Shown: positions 8,791 to 18,241, counted from the first letter of the stretch. The stretch: 43,707 nt of DNA from CAUSKK01 sp963532425 (GCA_963532425.1 CAUSKK010000017.1:1-43707), one strand, 5' to 3'. Made by a program: numbers and translations. The notes: generated by a model from the letters alone, not told the origin.

Positions 8791-8791
<1 letters not shown>
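8105..8791 (-). CDS. dnaQ: DNA polymerase III epsilon subunit (3'-5' proofreading exonuclease)
   Basis: This 228-residue DEDDh exonuclease proofreads for the replicative polymerase. ExoI is FDTETTG at residues 6-12 (catalytic D7, E9). ExoII is AHNIEFDQMFIN, with the third acidic residue. ExoIII-epsilon is HGALLDSRLLAEVY, with the histidine and last aspartate. The C-terminal region that binds the polymerase alpha subunit is present but short and less conserved. The ATG overlaps the prfC TGA by one base (TGATG), a coupling arrangement. It is the seventh gene of the run that starts with rppH. Confidence 0.95.
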
Positions 8792-10373
<1,582 letters not shown>

Positions 10374-10377
<4 letters not shown>

Positions 10378-10928
10378 CGGTAATAACGCACCCAGCGGTC
10401 CAGTTCGGTATTTTTCGGCTCCCGTAGGGCTTCTACGGCGGTGCCCAGCAGCAGCAGGCCGATGACCTTATCCTGGGTCGTACCCCCCAGCGCTTCGCGC
10501 AGGGCGGCCTTTTTCGCCCAGGCGCCGCTAATCCAGACGCTGCTAAAGCCCTGGGCCTCGGCGGCCAGCTGCAGGGCGTAGGTGGCGCAGCCGGCGGTAA
10601 TCTCCTGTTCCCACTGGGGAATGTTCCAGGAATTGGGCAGCTGCAGCCGGGTGCAGACGCCGATAAGCACCGGCGCCATGTTAATGAGATTGGCGGCCTT
10701 CTCCCGAAGCGCTTCGTCGTCGCCGGCGGCGGCCAGCAGCACCTCATCGCGGAAGCGGCGCTTGGCCTCGTCGCCGGCGATGACGGTAAATTGATAGGGG
10801 GTGAGGTTGCCGTGGTCGGGCACCTGGGTGGCGGCCTGCAGCATGATTTCCAGCTGGGCGGCGTCCGGCCCCGGGCCGGTGAGTTTCCGCACCGACCGCC
10901 GGGTGGTGAGGAGAGCGAGGCTGTCCAT
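10374..10928 (-). CDS. Nitroreductase-family FMN oxidoreductase (YdjA-like)
   Basis: This protein of about 184 residues has the compact nitroreductase fold, which binds FMN at a dimer interface and uses NAD(P)H. The N-terminal TTRRSVRKL is the FMN-phosphate Arg/Ser motif. VPDHGNLTPYQFTVI is typical of the YdjA/TdsD subgroup. AAEAQGFSSVWISG and the C-terminal LLLGTAVE complete the fold. The substrate is unknown. I place the start at the ATG at 10928, which overlaps the minE stop as TGATG, rather than the GTG one codon earlier. It overlaps prfC at its end. No functional link to the Min genes is evident. Confidence 0.9.
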
Positions 10929-11227
10929 CACTGGTTGGTTCCGGTTACTTTCATATTGATTTCAAAGCCAAAGCCGTTGTCGCCCACCTCTTTGTTCTGG
11001 ACGGCGCGCACCTGAATGCAGCCCAGCTCCGGCTGTTCCTCCTGAATAATACGTTCGATGGCCGCGTGAATGCGGTGAATGGTGATTTCCCTCAGCACGC
11101 CCGGTTCAAAGCGCATGAACAGGAAGCGCTCCCACAGAATCTTCGTGGTGGCCTTGCCGCTGTCCTCGCCCTCGTAGGCGGCGAGCATGGAGCCCTTGGG
11201 CGGCTCTTTCTTACCCCAGAAGGCCAT
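10928..11227 (-). CDS. minE: MinE-like cell division topological specificity factor
   Basis: This 99-residue protein lies 2 bp downstream of minD, the normal minE position. MinE stimulates MinD ATPase at the membrane and drives the pole-to-pole oscillation that keeps MinC away from midcell. The protein is divergent. The first ~35 residues (AFWGKKEPPKGS...) differ from the classical membrane-binding start. The segment RFEPGVLREITIHRIHAAIERII fits the contact helix/strand followed by the dimer helix. The C-terminal strands IQVRAVQNKE and FGFEINMKV match the topological-specificity fold. Assignment rests mainly on synteny with minC-minD plus this pattern. It overlaps the nitroreductase start. 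Confidence 0.8.
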   Translation of the reverse strand: MAFWGKKEPPKGSMLAAYEGEDSGKATTKILWERFLFMRFEPGVLREITIHRIHAAIERIIQEEQPELGCIQVRAVQNKEVGDNGFGFEINMKVTGTNQ

Positions 11228-11229
11228 GG

Positions 11230-12081
11230 CTATTTCTTCCCGAAGAGGCGGGCGAAGAAGCCGCGCCGCTTGTCTTCAATGAAACGCCAGGGCACGTCCT
11301 TGCCCAGGAAACGGTCAACGAAATCGAAGTAGGCCTTGGAGACGTCGCTGTCCTCCATGGCGATGACCGGCACCTTCCGCGCCGAGGCCCGCTGCACGTC
11401 CTTGGACTCGGGAATGACCCCCTGCAGGCGCAGGGCAAGAATGCTGGTGATGTGGTTGGTGTCGAGCATCTCATCGACGGCGACCCGCTCCGGGTCATAG
11501 CGGGTGATGAGCAGGTGTTTATTGATTTGTTTCCCTTCCTGGGCGCGCTTGGTTTTGATGTCCAACAGCCCAATGATGCGGTCGGAATCGTTCATGGAAG
11601 AGACCTCCGGGTTGGTAACGATGACGGCGTCATCGGCGTAGTACATGGCAAAGAGGGCGCCCTGTTCGATGCCGGCCGGGCTGTCGCAGATGATGAAATC
11701 AAAGCCATCGGCCTTGAGTTCGTCCAGCACCTTGCCGACCCCCTCCAGGGTCAGGTCGTCCTTGTTGTGGCGCTGGGAGGCCGGCAGCAGAAACAGGGTG
11801 TCCTTGAAAAAGCGGTCGGGAATCAGGGCCAGGCGCAGGCTCGTGCGCCCCTCGATGACCTGGATAATGTCGCTGGCGATGCGGTTTTCCAGACCCATCA
11901 GCAAATCCACGTTGCGCAGGCCGATATCAAAGTCAATGATGCAAACCTTATAGCCACGACTGGCCAGGCCGATACCCATGCTCACACTGGTGGTAGTCTT
12001 GCCGACACCCCCCTTGCCCGACGTAACCACCACCACGCGACAGTGGTTGGTATCGTCGGTTGTTGTTGTGTTATTAGTCAT
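11230..12081 (-). CDS. minD: Septum site-determining ATPase MinD
   Basis: This 283-residue deviant Walker-A ATPase recruits MinC to the membrane and oscillates with MinE. The motif SGKGGVGKTT occupies residues 21-30, with both lysines present (K23 signature, K28). DFDIGLRNVD and DSPAGIEQGA are the switch regions. The C-terminal KRRGFFARLFGKK is the amphipathic membrane-targeting helix. It is slightly longer than E. coli MinD (270) because of a polar N-terminal extension (NNTTTTDDTNH) before the first strand. It lies 19 bp after minC and 2 bp before minE. Confidence 0.97.
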   Translation of the reverse strand: MTNNTTTTDDTNHCRVVVVTSGKGGVGKTTTSVSMGIGLASRGYKVCIIDFDIGLRNVDLLMGLENRIASDIIQVIEGRTSLRLALIPDRFFKDTLFLLPASQRHNKDDLTLEGVGKVLDELKADGFDFIICDSPAGIEQGALFAMYYADDAVIVTNPEVSSMNDSDRIIGLLDIKTKRAQEGKQINKHLLITRYDPERVAVDEMLDTNHITSILALRLQGVIPESKDVQRASARKVPVIAMEDSDVSKAYFDFVDRFLGKDVPWRFIEDKRRGFFARLFGKK

Positions 12082-12100
12082 ATCATCCTCAAATTGGGTG

Positions 12101-12820
12101 TTAATTCAGCGTAATTTTAAGTTGTTTTGCCTGGTCGAGAAATTCCATTTGATTTTGGCCGTTTAGGCGGAAAAAGCCCTCGCCGAAAACATAGCGGTGT
12201 TTCTGGGCAAAGTTTTGTAAATCGCGGCGCTCCAGGGTTCTATCGCCGATGCTGATAAATTCGGCACTGAGGCCGCGACAGTAGATAACGCTGCTGCGAT
12301 TGCCGCGCGCCCCGGCCCAGGCCCCACCGCGCAGGACGCCGAAAATATAGATGCTGCCATCGGCACGGACGGTGGCGGCATCATTGACCGAACCCAGCAC
12401 CACCAAATCCCCGCCGTCGGCACCAATGTCCATGCCGCCACGCACCGTGCTTTCCACAATGCGGGTGGCCAGGGCCGGCGGGGGCAGCACCGGCACCGGC
12501 GTTTTCGATGACCGTTCCAGGGCGTGGCGAATCAGATTGAGATTGGTACCGAGCAGGTCGGTGGTGCGCAGGTCGCGATGCTCCACGCCAATCAGATTAA
12601 GGCGGTGGCGCAGAAAAAGATGCTGCAAATCCTGCAGCACTTCCCGGGACGGCTTCGGCAGGGCGTTCAAATCGACCACCACCGCCTGGGCCGCAAAAAA
12701 GCCCACCGGCGATTGCTTGAGACGTTCCTCCAGCTCGGCGGCGAGCAGGTTTAAATCCAGTGTGTCCAGGCTCAGGGTGATGACACTGATATTCTTGTTT
12801 TTAAAGCAGATGTGGCTCAT
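12101..12820 (-). CDS. minC: Septum site-determining inhibitor MinC
   Basis: This 239-residue FtsZ antagonist has an N-terminal domain (about residues 1-105) and a C-terminal beta-helix that binds MinD (about 130-239). The C-terminal core shows the diagnostic MinC repeats: VRGGMDIGADGGDLVVLG, ADGSIYIFGVLRGGAWAGARG, and the end QNFAQKHRYVFGEGFFRLNGQ. I start it at the ATG at 12820 (MSHICFKN), not at the longer upstream frame. That extension lies wholly inside rppH and lacks homology-like sequence. The chosen ATG overlaps the rppH stop by 4 bp (ATGA). Confidence 0.93.
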   Translation of the reverse strand: MSHICFKNKNISVITLSLDTLDLNLLAAELEERLKQSPVGFFAAQAVVVDLNALPKPSREVLQDLQHLFLRHRLNLIGVEHRDLRTTDLLGTNLNLIRHALERSSKTPVPVLPPPALATRIVESTVRGGMDIGADGGDLVVLGSVNDAATVRADGSIYIFGVLRGGAWAGARGNRSSVIYCRGLSAEFISIGDRTLERRDLQNFAQKHRYVFGEGFFRLNGQNQMEFLDQAKQLKITLN

Positions 12821-13341
12821 AGCGGGTTCTTCAGGGCCTCGGGGAAATAGAAGGAGAGCTCGTCCACGGCCTGGCGGTAAACCTTGCGTTTGAAGTGCAC
12901 CACTTCGCGGCAGGCGGTGGCGCAGTCCTGCCACATCCAGCGTTCAAACTCCGGCTTGCCGGTGGCGTTGAGGTCGATGTGCTCCTCGCTGCTGCAGAGG
13001 CGCATCAGATACCAGCGCTGTTTCTGGCCCACACACTGGTTATAGCCTGGACGCCGGGGGCGGCGGAAGCGCACCGGCAGACGGTATTTGAACCAGGAGG
13101 GGGTTTTGCCGATGACCTCCACATCATCGGGGTGAAGGCCGAGTTCCTCGTAGAGTTCCCGGTAGGCACTTTGTAAATCCGATTCGCCGGCGCAGAGGCC
13201 GCCCTGGGGAAATTGCCACGAATCGTGGCCAATGCGTTTAGCCCAAAAAACCTTATCGCCACTTTCATTAAGAAGAATAATACCCACATTAAAACGAAAG
13301 CCCTGATTGTCGAAAATATTGTCCTCTATTTGCGGTTTCAT
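12817..13341 (-). CDS. rppH: RNA pyrophosphohydrolase (Nudix)
   Basis: This 174-residue Nudix hydrolase removes pyrophosphate from triphosphorylated mRNA 5' ends, opening them to RNase E decay. FRFNVGIILLN is the usual RppH start. The Nudix box spans GGLCAGESDLQSAYRELYEELG, with the metal-binding REL-EE residues. PSWFKYRLPVRFRR and GQKQRWYLMRL are RppH-specific. I choose the ATG at 13341, which has AGGA 9 bp upstream. The frame also opens 33 bp earlier at a TTG, but that TTG sits in the probable -10 region. It is the first gene of the eight-gene run through serC. Confidence 0.93.
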   Translation of the reverse strand: MKPQIEDNIFDNQGFRFNVGIILLNESGDKVFWAKRIGHDSWQFPQGGLCAGESDLQSAYRELYEELGLHPDDVEVIGKTPSWFKYRLPVRFRRPRRPGYNQCVGQKQRWYLMRLCSSEEHIDLNATGKPEFERWMWQDCATACREVVHFKRKVYRQAVDELSFYFPEALKNPL

Positions 13342-13365
13342 CGCGTCAATCCTGAATTTTTGCCT

Positions 13366-13394
13366 ATTATCCAATGTTTTCCTTGACCGCTCAC
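13366..13394 (-). promoter_or_regulatory. Candidate promoter for the rppH-minCDE-serC operon
   Basis: A good -10 element GATAAT (13366-13371, minus strand) lies 24 bp before the rppH ATG. The matching -35 position (13389-13394, GTGAGC) is poor. No other strong promoter was seen down to serC, which supports one long transcript. Confidence 0.35.
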
Positions 13395-13410
13395 CATATT
13401 TCTCTAGAAT
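13383..13410 (+). promoter_or_regulatory. Sigma70-type promoter for bfd-trmA
   Basis: TTGACC (13383-13388) and TAGAAT (13405-13410) with a 16-bp spacer lie 35 bp before the bfd ATG. They overlap the divergent rppH promoter region, so the two transcripts may interfere. Confidence 0.5.
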
Positions 13411-13445
13411 GCCTAACGATAAAATTTCGCATTACGAGAGCCTCT

Positions 13446-13634
13446 ATGATTATCTGTGTTTGCCAGGGCGTCAGCCATAAATCCATTGACCAGGCCATTG
13501 AAAACGGTGCCGCCAGCGCCAGTCGGGTGGCCCAGCAGCTCGGCATCGGCGGCTGCTGCGGCAAGTGTATCCCGGTGGTGAAGGAGCGCCTGGCCGAGAA
13601 AAAAGCCGCCGGAGTGGTGCGCTACGTGGCGTAA
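13446..13634 (+). CDS. bfd: Bacterioferritin-associated ferredoxin
   Basis: This 62-residue [2Fe-2S] protein has cysteines C4 and C6 near the start (MIICVCQGV) and C37/C38 and C41 in GIGGCCGKCIP. This is the C-x-C...C-x2-C arrangement of Bfd, which reduces ferric iron in bacterioferritin to release it. The start is the ATG at 13446 with GAGAG upstream. A longer frame exists but its extra 24 residues lie over the promoter. A bacterioferritin gene is not in this window. It is 12 bp upstream of trmA, probably in the same transcript. Confidence 0.92.
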   Translation: MIICVCQGVSHKSIDQAIENGAASASRVAQQLGIGGCCGKCIPVVKERLAEKKAAGVVRYVA

Positions 13635-13646
13635 AATTGGGCATTT

Positions 13647-14705
13647 ATGCCGACATTAGCCGCGAAAATTCAACAACTGCAGCCACTCTTCGCTGCCTTC
13701 TCCTGTCCCCCACCCCAGATTTTCCCCAGCCCGCTGGACGGCTACCGCCAGCGGGTTGAATTTGGCCTTTACCATGAGGGCGAGGCGCTTCACTACAGCA
13801 TGCGTGATGGCGCCGGCCAAATCGTCAAAATCGACCGGCTGCCCCGAGCCGCCCCAGCTATCCAGGCCCTGATGCCGCCGCTGCGGGAAGCGCTTCGGGC
13901 CCAGCCACCGCTACGCCACCGGCTGTTCCAGATTAATTTTCTGAGCACGCTCCGGGGTGAAATGCTGCTGACCCTGCTCTACCATCGGCCCCTGGACGCC
14001 GACTGGACCGCCGCCGCCGAGGCCCTGGGCCGGCAGTTCAACGTGGAAATTATCGGACGCAGTCGCGGTCAGAAAATCGTGCTGGGTCGGAGCTATGTGA
14101 ATGAAAGTTTCACGGTGGGCGGGGAGCGCTTCCACTACCGCCACTATGAGGGGGCCTTTTCCCAGCCCAACGGCCGGATGTGCGAACAGATGCTCCAATG
14201 GGCCTGGGAACAGACCCGGGCTTCCCAACGGGAGGATTTGCTGGAACTCTACTGTGGCAGTGGCAATTTCACCCTGCCACTGAGCCGCAATTTCCGCCGG
14301 GTGCTGGCCACCGAGGTGAGCAAGACCGCCATCCAAGCCCTGCGTGAAAATCAGGCCCTAAACCACATTGATAATCTGCAGGTGGCCCGGCTGGCGGCCG
14401 AGGAACTGACCGTGGCCCTGCGCGGCGACCGGCCGTTCCGCCGGCTCCAGCAGGACGCCATCGACCTGGGCAGCTATGACTTTGGCACGGTGCTGGTGGA
14501 CCCGCCCCGGGCCGGGGTGGACGCGGGCACGCTGGCCCTGCTCCAGCAGTTTCCGCGCATTCTCTATATTTCCTGTAACCCGCTCAGCCTGGCCGCCAAT
14601 CTCCAACGGCTCAGCCAGAGCCACCAGCCGAAGCGCTTCGCTGTCTTCGACCAGTTCCCCGATACCCCCCATCTGGAACTGGGGCTGCTGCTGGAACGGC
14701 GCTAG
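13647..14705 (+). CDS. trmA: tRNA (uracil-5-)-methyltransferase TrmA
   Basis: This 352-residue SAM-dependent enzyme makes m5U54 in the T-loop of tRNA. The N-terminal part (DGYRQRVEFGLYHEG) recognises RNA. The Rossmann methyltransferase part has LELYCGSGNFTLPL as the SAM loop, and VLVDPPRAGVD. The catalytic cysteine sits in ILYISCNPLSL, and the general-base glutamate near the end in PHLELG. The absence of an N-terminal TRAM domain or Fe-S cysteines fits TrmA rather than RlmC/RlmD. There is little Shine-Dalgarno sequence before the ATG, so it may depend on bfd translation just upstream. Palindromes occur as REALRA and PKRFAV. Confidence 0.95.
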   Translation: MPTLAAKIQQLQPLFAAFSCPPPQIFPSPLDGYRQRVEFGLYHEGEALHYSMRDGAGQIVKIDRLPRAAPAIQALMPPLREALRAQPPLRHRLFQINFLSTLRGEMLLTLLYHRPLDADWTAAAEALGRQFNVEIIGRSRGQKIVLGRSYVNESFTVGGERFHYRHYEGAFSQPNGRMCEQMLQWAWEQTRASQREDLLELYCGSGNFTLPLSRNFRRVLATEVSKTAIQALRENQALNHIDNLQVARLAAEELTVALRGDRPFRRLQQDAIDLGSYDFGTVLVDPPRAGVDAGTLALLQQFPRILYISCNPLSLAANLQRLSQSHQPKRFAVFDQFPDTPHLELGLLLERR

Positions 14706-14720
14706 GTGTCCCGGCCGGGG

Positions 14721-14750
14721 GGAAGCGCTTCTCTCCAACGAAGCGCTTCC
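14721..14750. repeat. Inverted pair of GAAGCGCTTC palindromes after trmA
   Basis: GGAAGCGCTTC (14721-14731) and GAAGCGCTTCC (14740-14750) can form an 11-bp stem with an 8-nt loop, just before the true terminator. There is no T-run, so this is a stem without a terminator tail. Confidence 0.7.
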
Positions 14751-14762
14751 CTAGCGTCGCCC

Positions 14763-14798
14763 CCATAAAAAAAAGCACCCGATTGGGTGCTTTTTTCT
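14763..14798. terminator. Bidirectional terminator between trmA and a convergent lipoprotein gene
   Basis: AAAAAAGCACCC, a GATT loop and GGGTGCTTTTTT give T-runs on both strands. It serves trmA on the plus strand and the lipoprotein gene ending at 14820 on the minus strand. Confidence 0.9.
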
Positions 14799-14819
14799 GC
14801 TCGGAGTAAAGGGAAGCGC

Positions 14820-15851
14820 TTAACGAATACGCTTGGCGCCGAAGCCACCGCGATAGGTTTTGTTGTCGATGTCGCGGTTGAAGGTGCCGCCCATTTCCTC
14901 CTGGCCGCCACCGTAGAACTTGGCCTCGTAGCCGGCGGGGCTGACAAATTTCTTGCCGGTGCTGTCCCATTCCAGCTGCTGGTTGCTGACGTCAAAGCGC
15001 CGGTCGGCCGTGGCGCCGTGGAAGCCGGCGGTGCGGATATTCTCGGCGATTTTACTGTCGGTCATGTTCAGGGTCATGCGCCGGTTTACTACGCTGGCCC
15101 GCACGTTGGAAACCACCTCGCTGTTGGTGTCGTAGGTACCCATGGCGATGCCTTCATATTCGCCCCGGAAGTTGACGATGTCGCTAGGAGCGGTGGGTTT
15201 ACCAATGCTGACATAGCCCACCGGCCGGGTGCGGTCGGCCACCTGGCCAAAGGTTTGATAGCGCCAGCCGGCGGTTTCCGGGTCGCGGATAATCAGCGAT
15301 TTGATTTCGTTGTTGTTGTTGTCGTCGAGGCGATAAATCAGCGCCTTGCCGAAGCGGCGGTCAACGCCAGCTATGCCATTGCGAACGGCATTAACGCCCA
15401 AATCCCTGCCGGCATCACCGCCGGGGGTGCTGGTCAGCTCGCGGGTAGCCCGGGCCAGGTCCAGGGTGTTGGTGTCGGCGGTCAGGGTGATTTTCGGGGG
15501 CAGACCGTTCTGCTCATCGCGCACGAAGTCCAGCAGGCTGGGGTTGACGCTGTGGCCGCTGGAGAATTCCGCCGGGTTCGGGCTGGCGCTGGGCGATGGT
15601 GAGGGGCCCGGCGTATTGGTGGCCGTCGGCAGCGGGGTCATGCTGGAGGTGGGCGACGGTGAAGGGGAAATGGGGGGAATGGTGGGCGTCGGGCTGGCGC
15701 TGGAGGTCGGCCGGTCATAGCGATGGGGTGAACCCGGCGTCAGTTCATAGTTGCCAATTCCCGAGCTGAGTGCACTGCCATTGCCACTGCCGCCACAGGC
15801 GGCCAATAACACCAGCGTGGCCACGGTCAATGCAATTTTATTTTTAGTCAT
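14820..15851 (-). CDS. Lipoprotein with Ser/Pro/Thr stalk and TbpB-like C-terminal beta-barrel
   Basis: This 343-residue lipoprotein has the signal MTKNKIALTVATLVLLAAC, with the lipobox LLAAC and lipidated C19. A disordered Ser/Pro/Thr stalk follows at about 45-95, then a middle region and a C-terminal beta-rich domain ending EEMGGTFNRDIDNKTYRGGF. That ending and the GW..QT.G...GY...GKP strand order match the barrel of four lipoproteins at 39-43 kb. The barrel resembles the TbpB beta-barrel family (PF01298 type) seen in Slam-exported surface lipoproteins, but no CAP domain is present. The ATG at 15851 has AGAGGAA at a good distance; an upstream ATG six codons earlier is less likely. Surface exposure is inference, and no Slam gene is in the window. 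Confidence 0.8.
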   Translation of the reverse strand: MTKNKIALTVATLVLLAACGGSGNGSALSSGIGNYELTPGSPHRYDRPTSSASPTPTIPPISPSPSPTSSMTPLPTATNTPGPSPSPSASPNPAEFSSGHSVNPSLLDFVRDEQNGLPPKITLTADTNTLDLARATRELTSTPGGDAGRDLGVNAVRNGIAGVDRRFGKALIYRLDDNNNNEIKSLIIRDPETAGWRYQTFGQVADRTRPVGYVSIGKPTAPSDIVNFRGEYEGIAMGTYDTNSEVVSNVRASVVNRRMTLNMTDSKIAENIRTAGFHGATADRRFDVSNQQLEWDSTGKKFVSPAGYEAKFYGGGQEEMGGTFNRDIDNKTYRGGFGAKRIR

Positions 15852-15909
15852 GGTTAATTCCTCTTTCAAGAATGTGTTTTGTACAGTTGAATAGTTTATA
15901 GCAAATTAT

Positions 15910-15928
15910 CGGCCAAATATATTGGCCG
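15910..15928. promoter_or_regulatory. Perfect inverted repeat CGGCCAA-ATATA-TTGGCCG, possible operator
   Basis: Two 7-bp arms around a 5-bp A/T centre lie 59 bp upstream of the lipoprotein ATG and 14 bp past the YdbH-like stop. No T-run follows on the minus strand, so it is more operator-like than terminator-like. The bound factor, if any, is unknown. Confidence 0.35.
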
Positions 15929-15941
15929 CCGGAAAAAGAAT

Positions 15942-17501
15942 TTATTCAATAATTGGACTATCCGTTTGTTCCAAACTTTTTAGTCTTTTTAATAATTCCC
16001 GGAAATCCACCCGCCGTTGAAAGGCAATAATATCAAGCCGGGGAATGGCACTGCCCTTTAATAAATAAAAGCCGCCGCTTTTATGATTTTCAAAACCCTG
16101 CAGCGTTAAAACCCCATTATTTAAAACGCCATTAAAACCGAGTTGTTCATAGGGAAAACTATTGAGAAAACGGACAAATTGGCCCACCAGGGCGCCGGTG
16201 CCGCCGGCCCGGGTCAGATAGCTCACGGCGCGATGGTCAATGCGACGCTGGCCGCGATTGGCGCGCAAACTCAGCTCAAAGGCATTGAGCTGCCAGCCGA
16301 GCAGACGCACATTCCTTGCCTGGCCATCGAGCAGGCCGGTTATTTTGCCAATCTCCAGAAAATCCGTCAGTTTTTGCAGGTCGATGCCGTCGATTTTCAT
16401 ATCAAAGCTCAGCTCCGGCACGCTGCTGAGCAGGCCGTTGAGGGCTAGCCGGGACAGGGTGAGCCGGCCGCCGAAGACGTCCACAAACACCGGCTGGCCC
16501 AGGCTGATTTTCTGCCAGGAGATGAATAGTTGCGGGAATTTGCCGCTGATTTGGCCGTTGAATTTCAAATCATAGAGGGCGCTGCGCAGGGCGGCCAGGG
16601 TCAGCGGTTCCAGCTCCGCATCCACCCGGTAGCCGCCGCCCTGGGGCTGGAGCCGGCGAATGAGTAGGGCGCCGTCGGCCAGGGGAATACGCAGGGGCGC
16701 TCCCAGGGTCAGCTGGCGCCCCCGGAGGGTGAAGCGGGCCTCGCTGCGGCCGATGGGAATGGCCCGCCAGCGCGCCCCGGTCCAGCGCAGCCGCGAGGGC
16801 CGCCCGTCGTTGCCAAGCTGGCCGTCCAAATCGTCCACCTGGAAGCGCCGTTGGCCATCGCGGATGGAAATATGGTGCAGCACCACATTAAAGGAGCGCA
16901 GCCCATTGTCATAGAGACCATTGCCACCAATGCGCCCGCTCAGGCTCATCTCATTAAAGGCACTATCGCCGAGAAAGGGTTTGGCGTAATTCTGATAAAG
17001 CGCTTCGGCGTCGCCGCGAATATCCTCAATATTGAAGCGCTTCCTTTTCGGCGTAATTAGCACTTCGGCGCGCAAACTATTCCGGGGCGTTTCCATTTGG
17101 ATATTGCGGAAATGATAGTAGCCGGGGCGAATTGTGAATTCGCCGCTCAATTGGCTGGCTAATTGGTCGAAATTTAAATAGAGCGCATCCCAGACTAATT
17201 CGCCGCCGTTTAAAGTTAATTGCAGGGAACCCTGCCAGCCGTTCCGCCGTTGCCGGGCCTGGAGGCGGATATGGCCGCTGAGCCGGGCCACCGAGAAGCG
17301 CTCCGAGCTGAAACCCACCCCCTGTAGCTGGCCCTCGGCCCGGAGTTGGAGGGCCCCGGCCCGGTAGTGCAGCTGAAAATTCGGCAACAGCCGGCCGGCG
17401 CTGAGCGGCGCCCCCAGGGCCCAGTCGGGGGGACTGGCCAGCTGCAGTTCCCAGGCCCGGGCCGGAGCGGCGAGCAGGGCCAGAAGCAATAAAAGGCGCA
17501 T
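15942..17501 (-). CDS. YdbH/AsmA-like secreted envelope protein
   Basis: This 519-residue protein has a signal sequence (MRLLLLLALLAAPARA) and a long beta-rich body with AsmA-like repeated strands. The C-terminal third (FNGQISGKFPQLFISWQKISLGQPVFVDVFGG ... DLQKLTDFLEIGKITGLLDGQ) resembles the YdbH/DctA-YdbH family, a group of AsmA-like proteins linked to phospholipid transport between inner and outer membranes. It lacks the N-terminal transmembrane anchor of full-length YdbH (about 880 residues) and is shorter, so the exact family is uncertain. ynbE and ydbL partners are not adjacent. It is divergent from grpE across only 60 bp. AAGGA precedes the ATG. Confidence 0.7.
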   Translation of the reverse strand: MRLLLLLALLAAPARAWELQLASPPDWALGAPLSAGRLLPNFQLHYRAGALQLRAEGQLQGVGFSSERFSVARLSGHIRLQARQRRNGWQGSLQLTLNGGELVWDALYLNFDQLASQLSGEFTIRPGYYHFRNIQMETPRNSLRAEVLITPKRKRFNIEDIRGDAEALYQNYAKPFLGDSAFNEMSLSGRIGGNGLYDNGLRSFNVVLHHISIRDGQRRFQVDDLDGQLGNDGRPSRLRWTGARWRAIPIGRSEARFTLRGRQLTLGAPLRIPLADGALLIRRLQPQGGGYRVDAELEPLTLAALRSALYDLKFNGQISGKFPQLFISWQKISLGQPVFVDVFGGRLTLSRLALNGLLSSVPELSFDMKIDGIDLQKLTDFLEIGKITGLLDGQARNVRLLGWQLNAFELSLRANRGQRRIDHRAVSYLTRAGGTGALVGQFVRFLNSFPYEQLGFNGVLNNGVLTLQGFENHKSGGFYLLKGSAIPRLDIIAFQRRVDFRELLKRLKSLEQTDSPIIE

Positions 17502-17507
17502 AAATCC

Positions 17508-17536
17508 TTGAAAAAATCCGATGACTCATTATTTAT
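17508..17536 (+). promoter_or_regulatory. Promoter region of grpE
   Basis: CCTTGAAAA supplies a -35 shared by sigma32 and sigma70 (TTGAAA at 17508-17513), with an A/T-rich -10 region around 17527-17536. The match to the sigma32 -10 (CCCCAT) is weak. The start GAGGAATAGCC-ATG has a clear Shine-Dalgarno. Confidence 0.4.
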
Positions 17537-17561
17537 AGAGGAATTTTAACGAGGAATAGCC

Positions 17562-18188
17562 ATGAGCAAACACGAGCACCACGAACATCACATCCATCAC
17601 CACCACCAGCCCGGGGAAGCGCTTCCGCCGGAGGACGCCACCGCGCCCGTCGAGCCGGTTGAAACGCCGCAAACCGAAGCGCTTCCCGTGGAGGAAGCCC
17701 CCCAGCCGGACGCCGCCGCCGCCGAAATCGAAGCGCTGCGCGGCGAAATTGAGCAGCTGAAAACGGCGGTGCTGCGCGAGCGCGCCGACGGGGAAAATCT
17801 GCGCAAACGGCTGGAGCGGGAAGCGCTTAACGCCAGCAAATTCGCCAGCGAACAGCTGCTCAAGGATTTGCTGCCGACCCTGGACGCCCTCACCCTCGGC
17901 CTGGAGGCCGCCCGCCAGCAGGCCGCCAGCGATACGGCCCTGGCCGAATTCGTCAAGGGCACCGAACTGACCCTGAAAACCCTGCTGGAAACCCTGCAGA
18001 AACACGGCATCGAGGAACTCAATCCGCTGGGTGAAAAGCTCAATCCCGAACAGCACCAGGCCCTGTCCATCGTCCCCAACCCCGAGGTGGAGCCCAATAC
18101 CATCGTCCACGTGGCCCAGAAGGGCTATGTGCTCAACGGCCGGGTGGTGCGCGCGGCCCAGGTCATCGTCGCCGGCAAGCCGACCTAG
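17562..18188 (+). CDS. grpE: GrpE nucleotide-exchange factor with a histidine-rich N-terminus
   Basis: This 208-residue protein exchanges ADP from DnaK. The long dimeric coiled coil lies at about residues 55-115 (AEIEALRGEIEQLKTAVLRERADGENLRKRLERE). The beta-wing domain follows, ending with the family motif VHVAQKGYVLNGRVVRAAQVIVA. The start MSKHEHHEHHIHHHH has nine histidines in the first 15 residues, which is unusual for GrpE and could bind metal. Residues 16-52 form an acidic Pro/Glu-rich disordered segment in which GAAGCGCTTC palindromes supply EALP twice. It heads the grpE-dnaK-dnaJ cluster, but dnaK has its own heat-shock promoter. Confidence 0.95.
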   Translation: MSKHEHHEHHIHHHHQPGEALPPEDATAPVEPVETPQTEALPVEEAPQPDAAAAEIEALRGEIEQLKTAVLRERADGENLRKRLEREALNASKFASEQLLKDLLPTLDALTLGLEAARQQAASDTALAEFVKGTELTLKTLLETLQKHGIEELNPLGEKLNPEQHQALSIVPNPEVEPNTIVHVAQKGYVLNGRVVRAAQVIVAGKPT

Positions 18189-18241
18189 GGTGAGTGCATT
18201 GTTTTTTTCTATCGCACCCGGAAAATTTTTTTAAAAAATTG

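Noticed and set aside
12821..12934. 38-residue N-terminal extension of MinC
   Set aside because: It lies wholly within rppH in another frame and shows no MinC-like sequence; the ATGA-overlapping start is better.
13342..13374. TTG start extending RppH by 11 residues
   Set aside because: The TTG lies in the probable -10 region, has no ribosome site, and RppH proteins begin close to the FRFNVG strand.
15888..15911. Fur box before the lipoprotein gene
   Set aside because: GATAATTTGCTATAAACTA has only a loose match to the Fur consensus; not enough to call.
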